64,000 nt of DNA from Bacillus sp. WMMC1349 (GTDB lineage: Bacteria; Bacillota; Bacilli; Bacillales; Bacillaceae). Below are positions 12,370-21,657 of this stretch, piece after piece. The position numbers and the translations under genes are program-made. Numbering within the stretch: position 1 is the first letter of the stretch; every line of letters begins with the position of its first letter. The stretch is taken from positions 373,001 through 437,000 of the forward strand of contig NZ_JABJUQ010000007.1 in the NCBI RefSeq assembly GCF_013155385.1, given 5' to 3'. The notes under the pieces were generated by a model. That model saw nothing but the letters and a program-made list of their open reading frames with translations, was not told the origin of the DNA and did no database searches.

Positions 12370-14393
12370 CTCTCAATCATATCTTCCAAATACAAATCTT
12401 TGTTGAGCATGTCTCCGAGATAAAGTGCCATCTGTGTTGAAACATTATTCATAATGACAACTGGTCCATTGATATGCAGTTTGAATTGTGAGTAAATATC
12501 TTTTAATGACCCCATATCGACCAAGATCACAAGACCTTCAGAGACATCATTGTGTTCAATATAATTCAACACTTGTGCTGCAATGTCTTCGACGGAAACA
12601 TCGATTGGCATATCGAATGCTTCAAACATATTTTTGCGGAGTAAACGGTTGGCAACATTGGCAATACTTGAGGCGGTTGCATAGCCGTGAGCGAGAATGA
12701 TGGCTTTTACTTTGTTATTTGTTTGTTCCATTGCGATACTCCGCAAGTAAAAGGTAAGAAAGATTTTATCCATTTTATATAATTTTACGTCAAGCTTACT
12801 TTCGATAAAATGAACAAGCTGTTTAGCCAGTTGTTGCTCTGTTTTATAATTTAAATCTACGAACTTGGACAAATTTTCAATTAATGTTTTTTGTTTGTTT
12901 AACAACTGCAATTCCGCATTGCCTTTGTAATAAAGAAAGTATGCCATTGTATACACACTGTTGCCATTGAATCTAACATTAAACATGTTTTCGAGATGGT
13001 GAAAGATGTCTTGGACATTTACTGTCGTTAATTCCATCATGACTCCCGCGTGTTTTTTTGACGCATGAAAGATGAGGTTGTCAAACAGGAGGTTTGTTTC
13101 ATTAAATATATATTTTTCAAAAATTGAACGATCAAAGTTTGTAGATTGATGTTCTTCGTAAAATTTCAAAATGTGAGAATAGGTTGTTTTGATTAGACTT
13201 AAATATGAAGTACTTGATTGAAATAATTGATCCAATGTTGTATTTGGTGAGATGATGATCTCATGATTTTGCTTATATTTGTTGTCAGTATAACGAATCG
13301 TGTCTTCCAAAATGCTTTCCGGTAAGTCAAGCAGTGTAATTGACACTTCTTTCTGTGCTTCCTTTTTTACAAATACGGAAGCAGCGATATATTTGATGAG
13401 GTTTTTTAACTCCCCCATGTTTCCGTCATAATGGTGTTTCATCAAGGCATCAAGTGCTCTTGTAGATATTCGCAGTGGTAGCTGAAGCTTCTGTGCTTCC
13501 TTTATCAAAAATAGATAAACAAATTGTTTTTTTTCTTTTTCTCCTCGTTCATCAAGACCTGGAATCCAGACTTTGATGGGAATTCGTCGCAGGAATGTAC
13601 GGAGAAAACTTCTTTCCAACTCCTCGGTTGTAGCAAAAATAAGACGCACATTCGCTTGATGTTCACCTTCGCTTTCTCCCATTCGCCGAAAGATTCCTTG
13701 ATCAAGAAATGTGAATAATTTTTCTTGTCCTTCTTCATTCAGCCGATGAACTTCATCTAAAAATAAGATGCCGCCATCTGCTGCATCAAGCAATCCCCGT
13801 TTTGTCGCATCAGCACCGGTAAAAGCGCCTTTTACATAACCAAATAAGTTGCTTGACAATAGTTCGGCATTATTCGCATATTGTGCACAATTAAAACGAA
13901 TAAACGGGGCATTTTTCGGAAGAATACCTTTTTCTAAACTGTATTGGTAAATCAAATTCGCCAGATAACTTTTTCCTACACCTGTTGGTCCGTGTAAAAT
14001 AATCGGCAACCCGTCCGGATAACAAACCGATGTCTTAATTTGTTCAATTGCTCTCTTTAAACTTCCATCTGCACCGATTAATTGGTCAAACAGATCTAAG
14101 CCGATTACAATCGGCTCCAATTCTTTTAATTCTTGAAAACTATCAAATATACAAGTCGAAAGTTGAAACTTCTTCTCCTCAAAAATTTTCCGACTCAAAA
14201 AATAAACGGGTCTTGTATTAATCTTGACAACGAGCCCCTTATGAACAAGTTGATTTAAATAATGGCTGACCGTATTCCGTTTGACATGAAAGAGTTTCGA
14301 TATTTCCGATGCCGTAAACGAAGCAGCTGACTTGTCCCAGTCAAAATGACACGTTTCTTCATCAAGATATGAAAGCAAATCTTTTTTTAACAT
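12363..14393 (-). pseudogene. LevR-type sigma-54 activator with PRD and EIIA domains, C-terminus lost
   Basis: 676 residues: an N-terminal winged helix (about 28-70), a sigma-54 interaction AAA+ domain (about 100-330; Walker A GPTGVGKS, the sigma-54 loop GAFTGA, Walker B GGILFLDEVHR), a PRD-type domain (about 430-530) and a mannose-type EIIA domain (about 555-676; AIILAHGYATA with the candidate phospho-His). Full LevR-type proteins are about 900 residues and continue with EIIB-like and second PRD modules. Here the frame ends YLEDMIER-P-stop at the junction with the truncated GNAT gene. No PTS operon is adjacent, so the regulator is an orphan. Partial activity of the AAA+ core is possible. Confidence 0.8.
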
Positions 14394-14410
14394 GTATGAC
14401 CCACCTTATT

Positions 14411-14424
14411 TGTAAGCGTTTACA
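14411..14424. promoter_or_regulatory. cre site (CcpA operator)
   Basis: TGTAAGCGTTTACA is a perfectly palindromic match to the cre consensus TGWAANCGNTNWCA, 18 bp upstream of the LevR-type start codon. Carbon catabolite control of that gene is inferred. Confidence 0.8.
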
Positions 14425-14564
14425 TTTATTGTTTTACAGCTTTTCCGAACGTGGAAGCCCACTTCTTTAGATGCGGGGGATGAGAGTGAGTCCTCTCACA
14501 AGTGAACCTACTGCAAATTCTATTGTACAGCATTGAAAACAAAAATCGTACATGGAGTGAAGGT

Positions 14565-14604
14565 GGAACCTCTTTAATCAAATCGAATGAGGTTCCCTTT
14601 TTTA
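14565..14604 (+). terminator. Orphan plus-strand terminator
   Basis: GGAACCTC (14565-14572) pairs with GAGGTTCC (14589-14596), followed by CTTTTTTATT. No plus-strand gene precedes it within 2 kb. The left arm sits in AAGGTGGAACC, which resembles part of a T-box motif. Confidence 0.75.
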
Positions 14605-14964
14605 TTCAGTTTTCTGTTTATCAATTTTTTGCATTTCTAGCTTTGCTCATACTCGAATAGAACTGTCTTCTTCAGTTTCGCCGCAGCTTAAGCTTATGTA
14701 ACACAGCTTTTATCCCAAATCCTTTGTTTTGCCTGGCGATAAAAGGGAAATCAGCGGATTTACGAGCAAAATCCAACTCCGCGATGGTTGATCAAAAGAT
14801 GAAAGTGGATTGAAATTTCTAGACCATTATCAATGCGGAATTTCATTAGATAAGTGATGTAGTTTTTTAAAAAAAGTTCGATGAGTGCTTAAAGATCTTA
14901 TCTGACTGACGAGGGCTGGCTGCCTTTCATTTTGTGTTTGTGCTTATTCTGTATATGTTTTTTT

Positions 14965-16326
14965 TTAGATCAGCGCTTTTTCGAAAAACGCCTTGTATAA
15001 AGCGTGAACCGCCTGTTTTTCTTGAGCTTCTTTAACACCAAACATGATGCTGACCTCAGATGAGCCTTGATTAATCATTTCAATGTTGACCTGTGCGTCT
15101 GAGAGTGCTTTGGCTGCTCTTGCTGTTGTCCCAACATTATGGCGCATCGCTTGACCAACCACCATCACTAAGGCAATGTGGTGTTCAATTGTCACTTCAT
15201 CTGCATCAAGTTCATCTTTGATGCGCTTCATGATCCTGTTTTCAATTGTTTTATCCATCTGATCCTGTCTTAGGATAATGGTGGTGTCGTCAATACCTGA
15301 AGGGATATGCTCATATGTTAGTCGATCATCTTCAAGGATTTGCAGGACACGGCGTCCAAATCCAATTTCGCGGTTCATCAAATACTTGCTAATGTAAATG
15401 CTGCAAAAACCGCTGTCACTTGCGATGCCGACCACTGGTCCATTCGTACTGTCGCGTTTTGGAACAACTGTGGTTCCTTCTGCATCGGGGTTATTCGTAT
15501 TTTTGATTTGAACTGGAATATTGGCACGATAAGCTGGAATAAGAGCCTCATCGTGGAAGACAGAGAAACCGGCATATGATAGCTCACGCATTTCTCGATA
15601 TGTGAGTTCACGGATTTCTTTTGGGTTTGAAACAATTGAGGGATTGACGCAATAGACAGCATCAACGTCTGTAAAATTCTCATATAAATCAGCTTTTAAG
15701 GCATTTGCTAAAATTGAGCCTGTAATATCTGAACCACTGCGCGAGAATGTGATCATGTCTCCATGGTCATTAAATCCGAAAAATCCAGGAAAAATGATAA
15801 TCCCTTGCTGTTTTTTTAGTTTAGATAAATTTTGATATGATTCCGGTTGGACTTGGGCATTTCCGGGTTCACTCGTAACAAACAGCCCAGCATCTTTCGG
15901 GCTGACATAATGGGCGTCAGCTCCTTGATGCCGAAAATAAGCTGCTACTAACTTGGCATGATGATCTTCTCCACTAGCTTTGATCGAATCGATGTAACGA
16001 TCAGGGTCTTGTTGATCACCTTCAAGAAGCTGGCTTAAATCTGAGCGAATCAGATCGATTACATCATTTGAAAGTCCCAGTTCATCAGCAATATTAGAAT
16101 AGCGGCTAACAATGGATTCTTCCAGTTCGGGCGCTTCACCAAATAATAAATACTGCTTAGCACAGTTAATGAGCAAATCTGTTACTTTCGTATCTTCCGC
16201 ATTTCGTTTCCCGGGTGCAGAAACAACGACAACTGTTCGCTCAGGATCTGACGTCACGATTTTAAAAACCTTTTCCAGCTGAGCTCCTGTTGCCAATGAA
16301 CTGCCACCAAACTTTACGACTTTCAT
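14965..16326 (-). CDS. yclM: Aspartokinase III (threonine-type)
   Basis: Phosphorylates L-aspartate, the first step to lysine, threonine, methionine and diaminopimelate. The 453-residue protein starts MKVVKFGGSSLATG (the KFGGSS kinase motif, residues 5-10), has FSRSGSDITGSILANAL in the catalytic half, and ends with two ACT modules (about 310-450; NVEMINQ-type segment VNIEMINQGSSEVSIMFG) for allosteric control. Length and sequence agree closely with B. subtilis YclM/ThrD. It is monocistronic on the minus strand, divergent from yclN, with AGGGGATG before the ATG. No lysine riboswitch was recognised upstream. Confidence 0.96.
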   Translation of the reverse strand: MKVVKFGGSSLATGAQLEKVFKIVTSDPERTVVVVSAPGKRNAEDTKVTDLLINCAKQYLLFGEAPELEESIVSRYSNIADELGLSNDVIDLIRSDLSQLLEGDQQDPDRYIDSIKASGEDHHAKLVAAYFRHQGADAHYVSPKDAGLFVTSEPGNAQVQPESYQNLSKLKKQQGIIIFPGFFGFNDHGDMITFSRSGSDITGSILANALKADLYENFTDVDAVYCVNPSIVSNPKEIRELTYREMRELSYAGFSVFHDEALIPAYRANIPVQIKNTNNPDAEGTTVVPKRDSTNGPVVGIASDSGFCSIYISKYLMNREIGFGRRVLQILEDDRLTYEHIPSGIDDTTIILRQDQMDKTIENRIMKRIKDELDADEVTIEHHIALVMVVGQAMRHNVGTTARAAKALSDAQVNIEMINQGSSEVSIMFGVKEAQEKQAVHALYKAFFEKALI

Positions 16327-16489
16327 AGCTACATCCCCTAATTTTAAATTTTCTAAATAAATTTAATCTTTATTATTGCGTTTTTCGAAAGAAGAATCAA
16401 GCTTTTTCTTTCTGTAGAGCACAAATGCTTTTCTCTAATGGACTTTGATTAGTTCTTTTATAATACTTTTAATTTTTATATCAATCATC

Positions 16490-16517
16490 TTGACTATGTT
16501 AAAAAAGATGATAATAT
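16490..16517 (+). promoter_or_regulatory. Sigma-A promoter of yclNOPQ
   Basis: TTGACT (16490-16495), a 16-bp spacer and TAATAT (16512-16517). The predicted start, about 16524, lies just before the Fur box. Confidence 0.6.
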
Positions 16518-16534
16518 GATGAAAGACCCTTATT

Positions 16535-16553
16535 GATAATGATAATCATTTAC
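16535..16553. promoter_or_regulatory. Fur box
   Basis: GATAATGATAATCATTTAC matches the 19-bp Fur consensus GATAATGATAATCATTATC at 17 positions. It lies between the promoter and yclN, where bound Fur would block transcription under iron sufficiency. Confidence 0.9.
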
Positions 16554-16596
16554 ACTGGGCGATGGGATAGGTTGGTATGCAAGGAGGCGATAGCAG

Positions 16597-17550
16597 ATGA
16601 AATTACGGTATTTACTGCTTTTGCTAATGATTTTTTCGTTTAGTTCCATTTTCATTGGTGTTAAGCAGTTGTCACCGCTCGATCTATTCCACCTTAATAA
16701 GAATGAGATGCAAATCTTATACATAAGTCGGATTCCACGGATGGTCAGCATTGTGCTTGCCGGAATGAGTCTCAGCATTTGCGGTCTTATCATGCAGCAG
16801 TTGACGCGCAATAAGTTCGTGTCTCCGACAACAGCTGGAACGATGGAATGGGCAAGGCTTGGTGTGATTATTGCTATATTGCTGTTCTCGTCTGCCAGCA
16901 TTGTTGTAAAAATGCTATTTGCCTTTGCTTTTGCACTATTTGGAAGTTTTTTGTTTGTGAAAATATTGGAAAGAATCAAGTTTAAAGATACCGTGTTTAT
17001 CCCTCTCGTCGGTTTAATGCTAGGGAGCGTTGTCAGTGCTATATCTACTTTTATTGCTTATCAGTATAACCTCATTCAAAATGTCAATGCATGGTTTGAA
17101 GGGAATTTCTCATTGATGATGCAAGGGAGATATGAGCTTTTATATCTGAGTATTCCGCTCGTTATCATTGCCTATCTATTTGCCAATCGATTTACTGTGG
17201 CTGGAATGGGAGAAAGCTTTTCTGTCAATTTGGGTTTACATTATCGGCGCGTGATAAATATTGGGCTAATCATTGTTGCTGTTATTTCATCAGTTGTCAT
17301 TTTGACGGTTGGTATGCTTCCCTTTTTGGGTCTGATTATTCCCAACATTGTCTCCCTTTATCGAGGAGATCATTTGAAAAACAGCCTTCCCCATACAGCA
17401 ATTCTTGGTGCAGTCTTTGTTCTGTTCTGTGATATGTTGGGGAGATTGGTCATTTATCCATATGAAATCTCGGTCGGTTTAATGGTCGGTATCATTGGAA
17501 GTGTCATTTTTCTTTACTTGCTTTTAAGGAGAAAAGCTTATGCAGCATAA
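16597..17550 (+). CDS. yclN: Petrobactin ABC transporter permease
   Basis: A 317-residue FecCD-family inner membrane permease with about 9-10 helices; with YclO it forms the channel for ferric petrobactin and related catecholates. Family features include ISRIPRMVSIVLAGMSLSICGLIMQQLTRNKF (about 45-76) and TVGMLPFLGLIIPNIVSLYRGDH (the region that meets the ATPase). It is the first gene of a four-gene Fur-boxed operon, overlapping yclO by 11 bases. The start has AAGGAGG about 9 bases upstream. In this family the usual helix-2 motif has ALAG-type residues where this protein has TMEWAR, which also occurs in YclN-type permeases. Confidence 0.93.
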   Translation: MKLRYLLLLLMIFSFSSIFIGVKQLSPLDLFHLNKNEMQILYISRIPRMVSIVLAGMSLSICGLIMQQLTRNKFVSPTTAGTMEWARLGVIIAILLFSSASIVVKMLFAFAFALFGSFLFVKILERIKFKDTVFIPLVGLMLGSVVSAISTFIAYQYNLIQNVNAWFEGNFSLMMQGRYELLYLSIPLVIIAYLFANRFTVAGMGESFSVNLGLHYRRVINIGLIIVAVISSVVILTVGMLPFLGLIIPNIVSLYRGDHLKNSLPHTAILGAVFVLFCDMLGRLVIYPYEISVGLMVGIIGSVIFLYLLLRRKAYAA

Positions 17551-18484
17551 ACGGAAAATGCTCGTACTTTTCATCATAGCAGTCTTTGCGATCGGGTTGT
17601 TCCTGTTTTACGGTTTGCCTTCTGTTTGGGAATATGCATTGCCGCGGAGAATAACCAAGGTGTTAGCGATTATTGCGATTGGTACAGCCATTACGTATTC
17701 AACAATGATTTTCCAAACCATTACAAACAATAGAATTTTGACTCCAAGTATTCTTGGTTTGGATTCCCTTTATGTTCTTTTGCAGACTGCAGTAATTTAT
17801 TTTTTCGGTGCTGCCAGTTTAGCTGATTTGGGAAAGAATGGAAATTTTCTATTGTCAACAGGATTAATGGTTTGCTTTTCATTTCTGTTATTTGTCTTGA
17901 TGTTTCGCCGTGGAGGAAGGCATGTCTTCCTGCTTCTGCTTGTTGGCATCGTGTTTGGTACATTGTTCAGAAGTTTGTCTTCTTTTATGCAAATGCTGAT
18001 TGATCCGAATGAATTTCAGGTAGTGCAAAGTAAAATGTTCGCTAGCTTCAACAATTTAAATACGGACATTTTAGGGCTTGCTTCCATTATGATACTAGTG
18101 ATCCTTGCCTATGCATGGCGGTTTAACAGTTATTTTGATGTGATATCACTAGGCAGAGATCAAGCGATTAATCTTGGAATTGATTATGATCGTATCGTCA
18201 AGAAAATGCTGATTGTTGTCGCTCTACTTGTTTCTGTCTCAACCGCACTAGTTGGACCGATCACATTTCTAGGTTTGCTTGTTGTCAATGTGGTGCGGGA
18301 AGTGTTTAAGACATATAAGCACAGCATTCTCATTCCCGGAGCGGTTCTGTTTAGTATCATCACACTTGCCGGCGGTCAGTTTATTGTTGAAAGGCTGTTT
18401 GGCCTAACAGTGACTTTAGTTGTGATCATTGATTTTATTGGTGGGATTTATTTTATTTACCTGCTGTTAAAGGAGCGTAAATGA
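17540..18484 (+). CDS. yclO: Petrobactin ABC transporter permease, second subunit
   Basis: A 314-residue FecCD-family permease, the partner of YclN. It has about 9 helices; conserved segments are RRITKVLAIIAIGTAITYSTMIFQTITNN (about 37-65) and LVGPITFLGLLVVNVVREVF, the cytoplasmic loop that contacts the ATPase. The start ATG lies inside the 3' end of yclN, and the stop overlaps the yclP start in ATGA, so the four genes are probably co-translated and co-transcribed from the Fur-controlled promoter. Confidence 0.92.
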   Translation: MQHKRKMLVLFIIAVFAIGLFLFYGLPSVWEYALPRRITKVLAIIAIGTAITYSTMIFQTITNNRILTPSILGLDSLYVLLQTAVIYFFGAASLADLGKNGNFLLSTGLMVCFSFLLFVLMFRRGGRHVFLLLLVGIVFGTLFRSLSSFMQMLIDPNEFQVVQSKMFASFNNLNTDILGLASIMILVILAYAWRFNSYFDVISLGRDQAINLGIDYDRIVKKMLIVVALLVSVSTALVGPITFLGLLVVNVVREVFKTYKHSILIPGAVLFSIITLAGGQFIVERLFGLTVTLVVIIDFIGGIYFIYLLLKERK

Positions 18485-19245
18485 TGATAGAAGTACAGCA
18501 TGTTCATAAACAATATGGAGATCAAGTGGTTGCTTGTGATACATCATTAACAATACCAAAAGGCAAAATTACCTCTTTTATCGGACCGAATGGAGCAGGG
18601 AAAAGCACATTGCTTTCTATCATGAGCAGGCTGATAAAAATGGATTCGGGGAAAGTGTTAATTGATGGCAAGGAAATCGATGCGTATAAAAGCAATGATT
18701 TAGCAAAAAAAATTAGCATTTTGAAGCAGTCCAATCAAATCAACATTAGACTGACCGTCAGAGAGCTCGTCAGTTTTGGCCGGTTTCCTTATTCACAAGG
18801 GAGACTAACGAAAGCTGATTGGACATATGTTGATGAAGCGATCGATTATATGAAACTGAAAGACATTCAACATAAACATCTTGATCAATTGAGTGGAGGT
18901 CAATGCCAAAGGGCCTTTATTGCAATGGTCATTGCACAGGATACCGATTATATTTTGCTTGATGAACCATTAAACAACCTTGATATGAAGCATTCCGTAG
19001 ATATTATGAAACTACTGAAAAACATAGTCGAAAAGCTGGATAAAACGATTGTGATTGTCATTCATGATATAAACTTTGCTTCCGTTTATTCTGATCGAAT
19101 TGTCGCCTTTAAAAACGGTCAGATTGTCAAAGAAGGGGCGACAGAAGAAATCATTCAAACATCGGTGTTGAAAGAAGTTTTCGATATGAATATTCCGATT
19201 CAACAAATCGATGATCAAAAAATTTGTGTTTATTTTAAAGGATGA
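18481..19245 (+). CDS. yclP: Petrobactin ABC transporter ATPase
   Basis: A 254-residue iron-siderophore ABC ATPase. Walker A is GPNGAGKST (residues 35-43), the signature is LSGGQCQRAFIAM, Walker B is DYILLDEPLNNLD and the H-loop is VIVIHDINFA. It energises uptake through YclN/YclO. It starts ATGATG in an ATGA overlap with yclO, with GGAG about 8 bases upstream. The 11-base gap to yclQ keeps the binding protein in the operon. Confidence 0.94.
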   Translation: MMIEVQHVHKQYGDQVVACDTSLTIPKGKITSFIGPNGAGKSTLLSIMSRLIKMDSGKVLIDGKEIDAYKSNDLAKKISILKQSNQINIRLTVRELVSFGRFPYSQGRLTKADWTYVDEAIDYMKLKDIQHKHLDQLSGGQCQRAFIAMVIAQDTDYILLDEPLNNLDMKHSVDIMKLLKNIVEKLDKTIVIVIHDINFASVYSDRIVAFKNGQIVKEGATEEIIQTSVLKEVFDMNIPIQQIDDQKICVYFKG

Positions 19246-19255
19246 GGTGATTATT

Positions 19256-20197
19256 TTGAAAAAATTATCATTACTAATTATGACATTAATCGCAGTTCTC
19301 GTAATTGCTGCTTGTGGTAACAAAACATCGGATTCAAATGGAACTAAAAAAGGAGAAACGGTCACGATTAAACATGCCAGTGAGACAACAGATGTTCCAA
19401 AAAACCCGAAAAAAGTTGTCGTCTTGAACTATGGAATACTTGATACACTTGACAAATTAGGACTCAGTGACCGTGTCGTCGGGCTTCCAAAACAACCTCT
19501 ACCAAATTATCTTAAAAAATATAATGATAAAAAATATGAAAGTATTGGCAGCCTGAAAGAAGTTGATTTTGAAAAAATTAAAGAACTTGATCCTGACTTG
19601 ATTATTATTGAACCGAGACAGTCTGAGCAGTTTGAAGAATTTAAAGAAATTGCACCAACAATTAACATTCAAGTTGATCAGAAAAACTACATGGAAAGCT
19701 TTAAAGAGAACACCAAAAAAATCGGCAAAATTTTTGACAAAGAAGATGCAGTCAAAGACGCACTCGCAAAAATTGATGCTCAAGTCAAAAATGTAAATCA
19801 ATTAGCGAAACAAAAAGGCGGAAAAGGACTTGTTGTTTTAACGAGCGATAAACAAATTAGCGCGTTTGGAAGTGGGTCAAGATTTGGTTTAGTTCATGAT
19901 GTACTAGGTGTTGCACCAGCTGACAAAAATATCGAAGCTTCCCTTCATGGAAAAAGCGTAACTTCCGAGTATATTTCAGAAAAAAATCCGGATTACCTGT
20001 TTGTTATTGACCGGAGCGCAGCCATCGGTGAAAAAGGATCAGCTAAAGAAGTGATTGAAAATCAAATCGTCAAATCAACTAATGCTTATAAAAACGGGCA
20101 TATCACATACCTTGACGCAGGTTACTGGTACTTATCAGGTGGCGGTCTTGAGTCTGTAGCAGAAATGACAAACGAAATTGAAAAGGGCTTGAAATAA
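19256..20197 (+). CDS. yclQ: Petrobactin-binding lipoprotein
   Basis: A 313-residue substrate-binding lipoprotein of the iron-siderophore transporter. The TTG start at 19256 is preferred because GGATGAGGTGAT lies directly upstream and the product then begins with a clean lipoprotein signal, MKKLSLLIMTLIAVLVIAAC (Cys20 acylated). The earlier in-frame start at 19211 lies inside yclP. The mature protein has the class III binding-protein fold, with PKKVVVLNYGILDTLDKLGL and FEKIKELDPDLIIIEPRQSEQ. It captures ferric petrobactin outside the membrane. The gene ends at a strong hairpin. Confidence 0.93.
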   Translation: MKKLSLLIMTLIAVLVIAACGNKTSDSNGTKKGETVTIKHASETTDVPKNPKKVVVLNYGILDTLDKLGLSDRVVGLPKQPLPNYLKKYNDKKYESIGSLKEVDFEKIKELDPDLIIIEPRQSEQFEEFKEIAPTINIQVDQKNYMESFKENTKKIGKIFDKEDAVKDALAKIDAQVKNVNQLAKQKGGKGLVVLTSDKQISAFGSGSRFGLVHDVLGVAPADKNIEASLHGKSVTSEYISEKNPDYLFVIDRSAAIGEKGSAKEVIENQIVKSTNAYKNGHITYLDAGYWYLSGGGLESVAEMTNEIEKGLK

Positions 20198-20200
20198 GGA

Positions 20201-20239
20201 AAAACTCCCCTTAAGCTACATTAGCTTAAAGGGAGTTTT
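20201..20239. terminator. Bidirectional terminator between yclQ and ycnB
   Basis: AAAACTCCCCTTAAGCTA pairs with TAGCTTAAAGGGAGTTTT, with one bulged base, between convergent genes. Confidence 0.88.
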
Positions 20240-20244
20240 ATTTG

Positions 20245-21657
20245 TTATGCAAGCTGTTTTTGTTTTTGCGGCTTCTTTTTCAGTGTGAATGAAAGGATAA
20301 AGCCAATCAGTGCCAAAATTGCCGCAACGATAAATGCGGAGTCTATTCCATGTGTCAATGCACTGAGCGGGTTTGTGGTACTGGCATTTTTTGCTGAACT
20401 GCTCATGACAGAGATTAAGACAGCAGTACCGATCGAGCCACCGACTTGGCGCATCGTATTGTTCATTGCAGTTCCATGTGGAATAAGGTGCGGTGGCAAC
20501 GCATTAATACCAGCTGTTGTCAGCGGCATCATGATCATTGAAGTCCCGATCATTCGCACAGTGTATATCACGACGATAAATGGAAGTGGTGTATCCATAT
20601 TCAAATCTGCAAACGGAATCGTTGTCAACAACAAGATCGCGAAACCGATAATGGCTAACCCTTTCCCGCCGATTTTATCAAAAACTCTGCCAATGATCGG
20701 CGACATAATTCCCATGGCAACTGCTCCTGGCAACAGCATCAGACCGGAGTCAAAAGCCGTAACATCTCTCACATTTTGTGTATACAACGGCAAAATTGTT
20801 TCCGTCCCGATCATTAAAGCAAAGACAATCATTCCAAGGAACGTGGTGATGCTGAATGTCCATGATTGAAAAACACGGAATTCGAGCATAGGTCTTTTAA
20901 GCGACATCTGTCTCATAATAAAGAAGAATAAAGAGATCGCTCCAATTAAAAAGGAAATCATGACGGTGTTACTTAGCCACCCGTCTGAACCAGCGCTGCT
21001 GAAGCCATATAATAATCCCCCAAAACCTAAGCTTGACAGGATGACTGAGAACACATCAAGCGATGTTTCTCTCAATTTCGTTACGTTTTTCATCAGTATT
21101 GTGACTAATAGTAAGTCGATAAGAGCAATTGGCAAAATAATATAAAATAACCATCTCCATGTGTAGCTATCAACAATCCAACCGGATAATGTCGGTCCAA
21201 TTGCTGGTGCGAAAGCGATCACCAAACCAACCATTCCCATTGCTGACCCGCGTTTTTCAATTGGGAAAATCGTTAAAAAGATCGTTTGCATCAATGGCAT
21301 CATAATTCCTGCACCTGCCGCCTGAATAATTCGTGCGGTTAAAAGAATTGGAAAATTAGGGGCTAATGCACCGACAATTGTTCCTGCTGTAAAGATCCCC
21401 ATTGCTGTAATCACTAGTGTGCGGCTTGAAAATTTTTCGATTAAAAAAGCGCTTATCGGTATCAGGATACCGTTCGTCAGCATGAAGGCGGTTGTTAGCC
21501 ATTGTCCCTTTGTTTCATCTATGTTTAAATCTGCCATGATGTGCGGCAGTGCAGTCACGAGAAGTGTCTGGTTCAAAATTGCAATAAAAGCTCCTAGTAT
21601 GAGTAAACCGACAATCACTTTTCGATTATATGTGTCATGTTCAGTTTGTGGGTTCAT
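20245..21657 (-). CDS. ycnB: DHA2-family (EmrB/QacA) multidrug efflux MFS transporter
   Basis: A 470-residue protein with about 14 helices of the drug:H+ antiporter-2 family. Early helices carry NQTLLVTALPHIMADLNI, and the motif-C-like segment GPTLSGWIVDSYTWRWLFYIILP (about 150-172) is typical of EmrB-type pumps. It exports an unknown toxic compound. The start overlaps the stop of the TetR gene by 4 bases (ATGA), so the regulator and pump are one operon, as ycnC-ycnB are in B. subtilis. Confidence 0.92.
   Translation of the reverse strand: MNPQTEHDTYNRKVIVGLLILGAFIAILNQTLLVTALPHIMADLNIDETKGQWLTTAFMLTNGILIPISAFLIEKFSSRTLVITAMGIFTAGTIVGALAPNFPILLTARIIQAAGAGIMMPLMQTIFLTIFPIEKRGSAMGMVGLVIAFAPAIGPTLSGWIVDSYTWRWLFYIILPIALIDLLLVTILMKNVTKLRETSLDVFSVILSSLGFGGLLYGFSSAGSDGWLSNTVMISFLIGAISLFFFIMRQMSLKRPMLEFRVFQSWTFSITTFLGMIVFALMIGTETILPLYTQNVRDVTAFDSGLMLLPGAVAMGIMSPIIGRVFDKIGGKGLAIIGFAILLLTTIPFADLNMDTPLPFIVVIYTVRMIGTSMIMMPLTTAGINALPPHLIPHGTAMNNTMRQVGGSIGTAVLISVMSSSAKNASTTNPLSALTHGIDSAFIVAAILALIGFILSFTLKKKPQKQKQLA

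Larger units (their letters stand above)
14394..14964. other. 571-bp gap between the LevR-type gene and yclM
   Basis: No gene is recognised. It contains the cre site (14411-14424), a segment at about 14453-14490 reminiscent of IS200/IS605 right-end hairpins (GAAGCCCACTTCTTTAGA), and an orphan plus-strand terminator (14565-14596). The remainder, about 14600-14964, shows nothing clear. Confidence 0.55.

Noticed and set aside
13505-13738. Frames of 64-77 codons on both strands inside the LevR-type gene
   Set aside because: Overlap the conserved AAA+ coding sequence; shadows of codon bias.
14394-14964. Sigma-54 (-24/-12) promoter next to the LevR-type gene
   Set aside because: No GG-N10-GC pair with the right flanks was found in the gap.
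20285-20869. A 194-codon plus-strand frame antisense to ycnB
   Set aside because: Lacks a ribosome binding site and lies wholly antisense to a well-conserved transporter gene.
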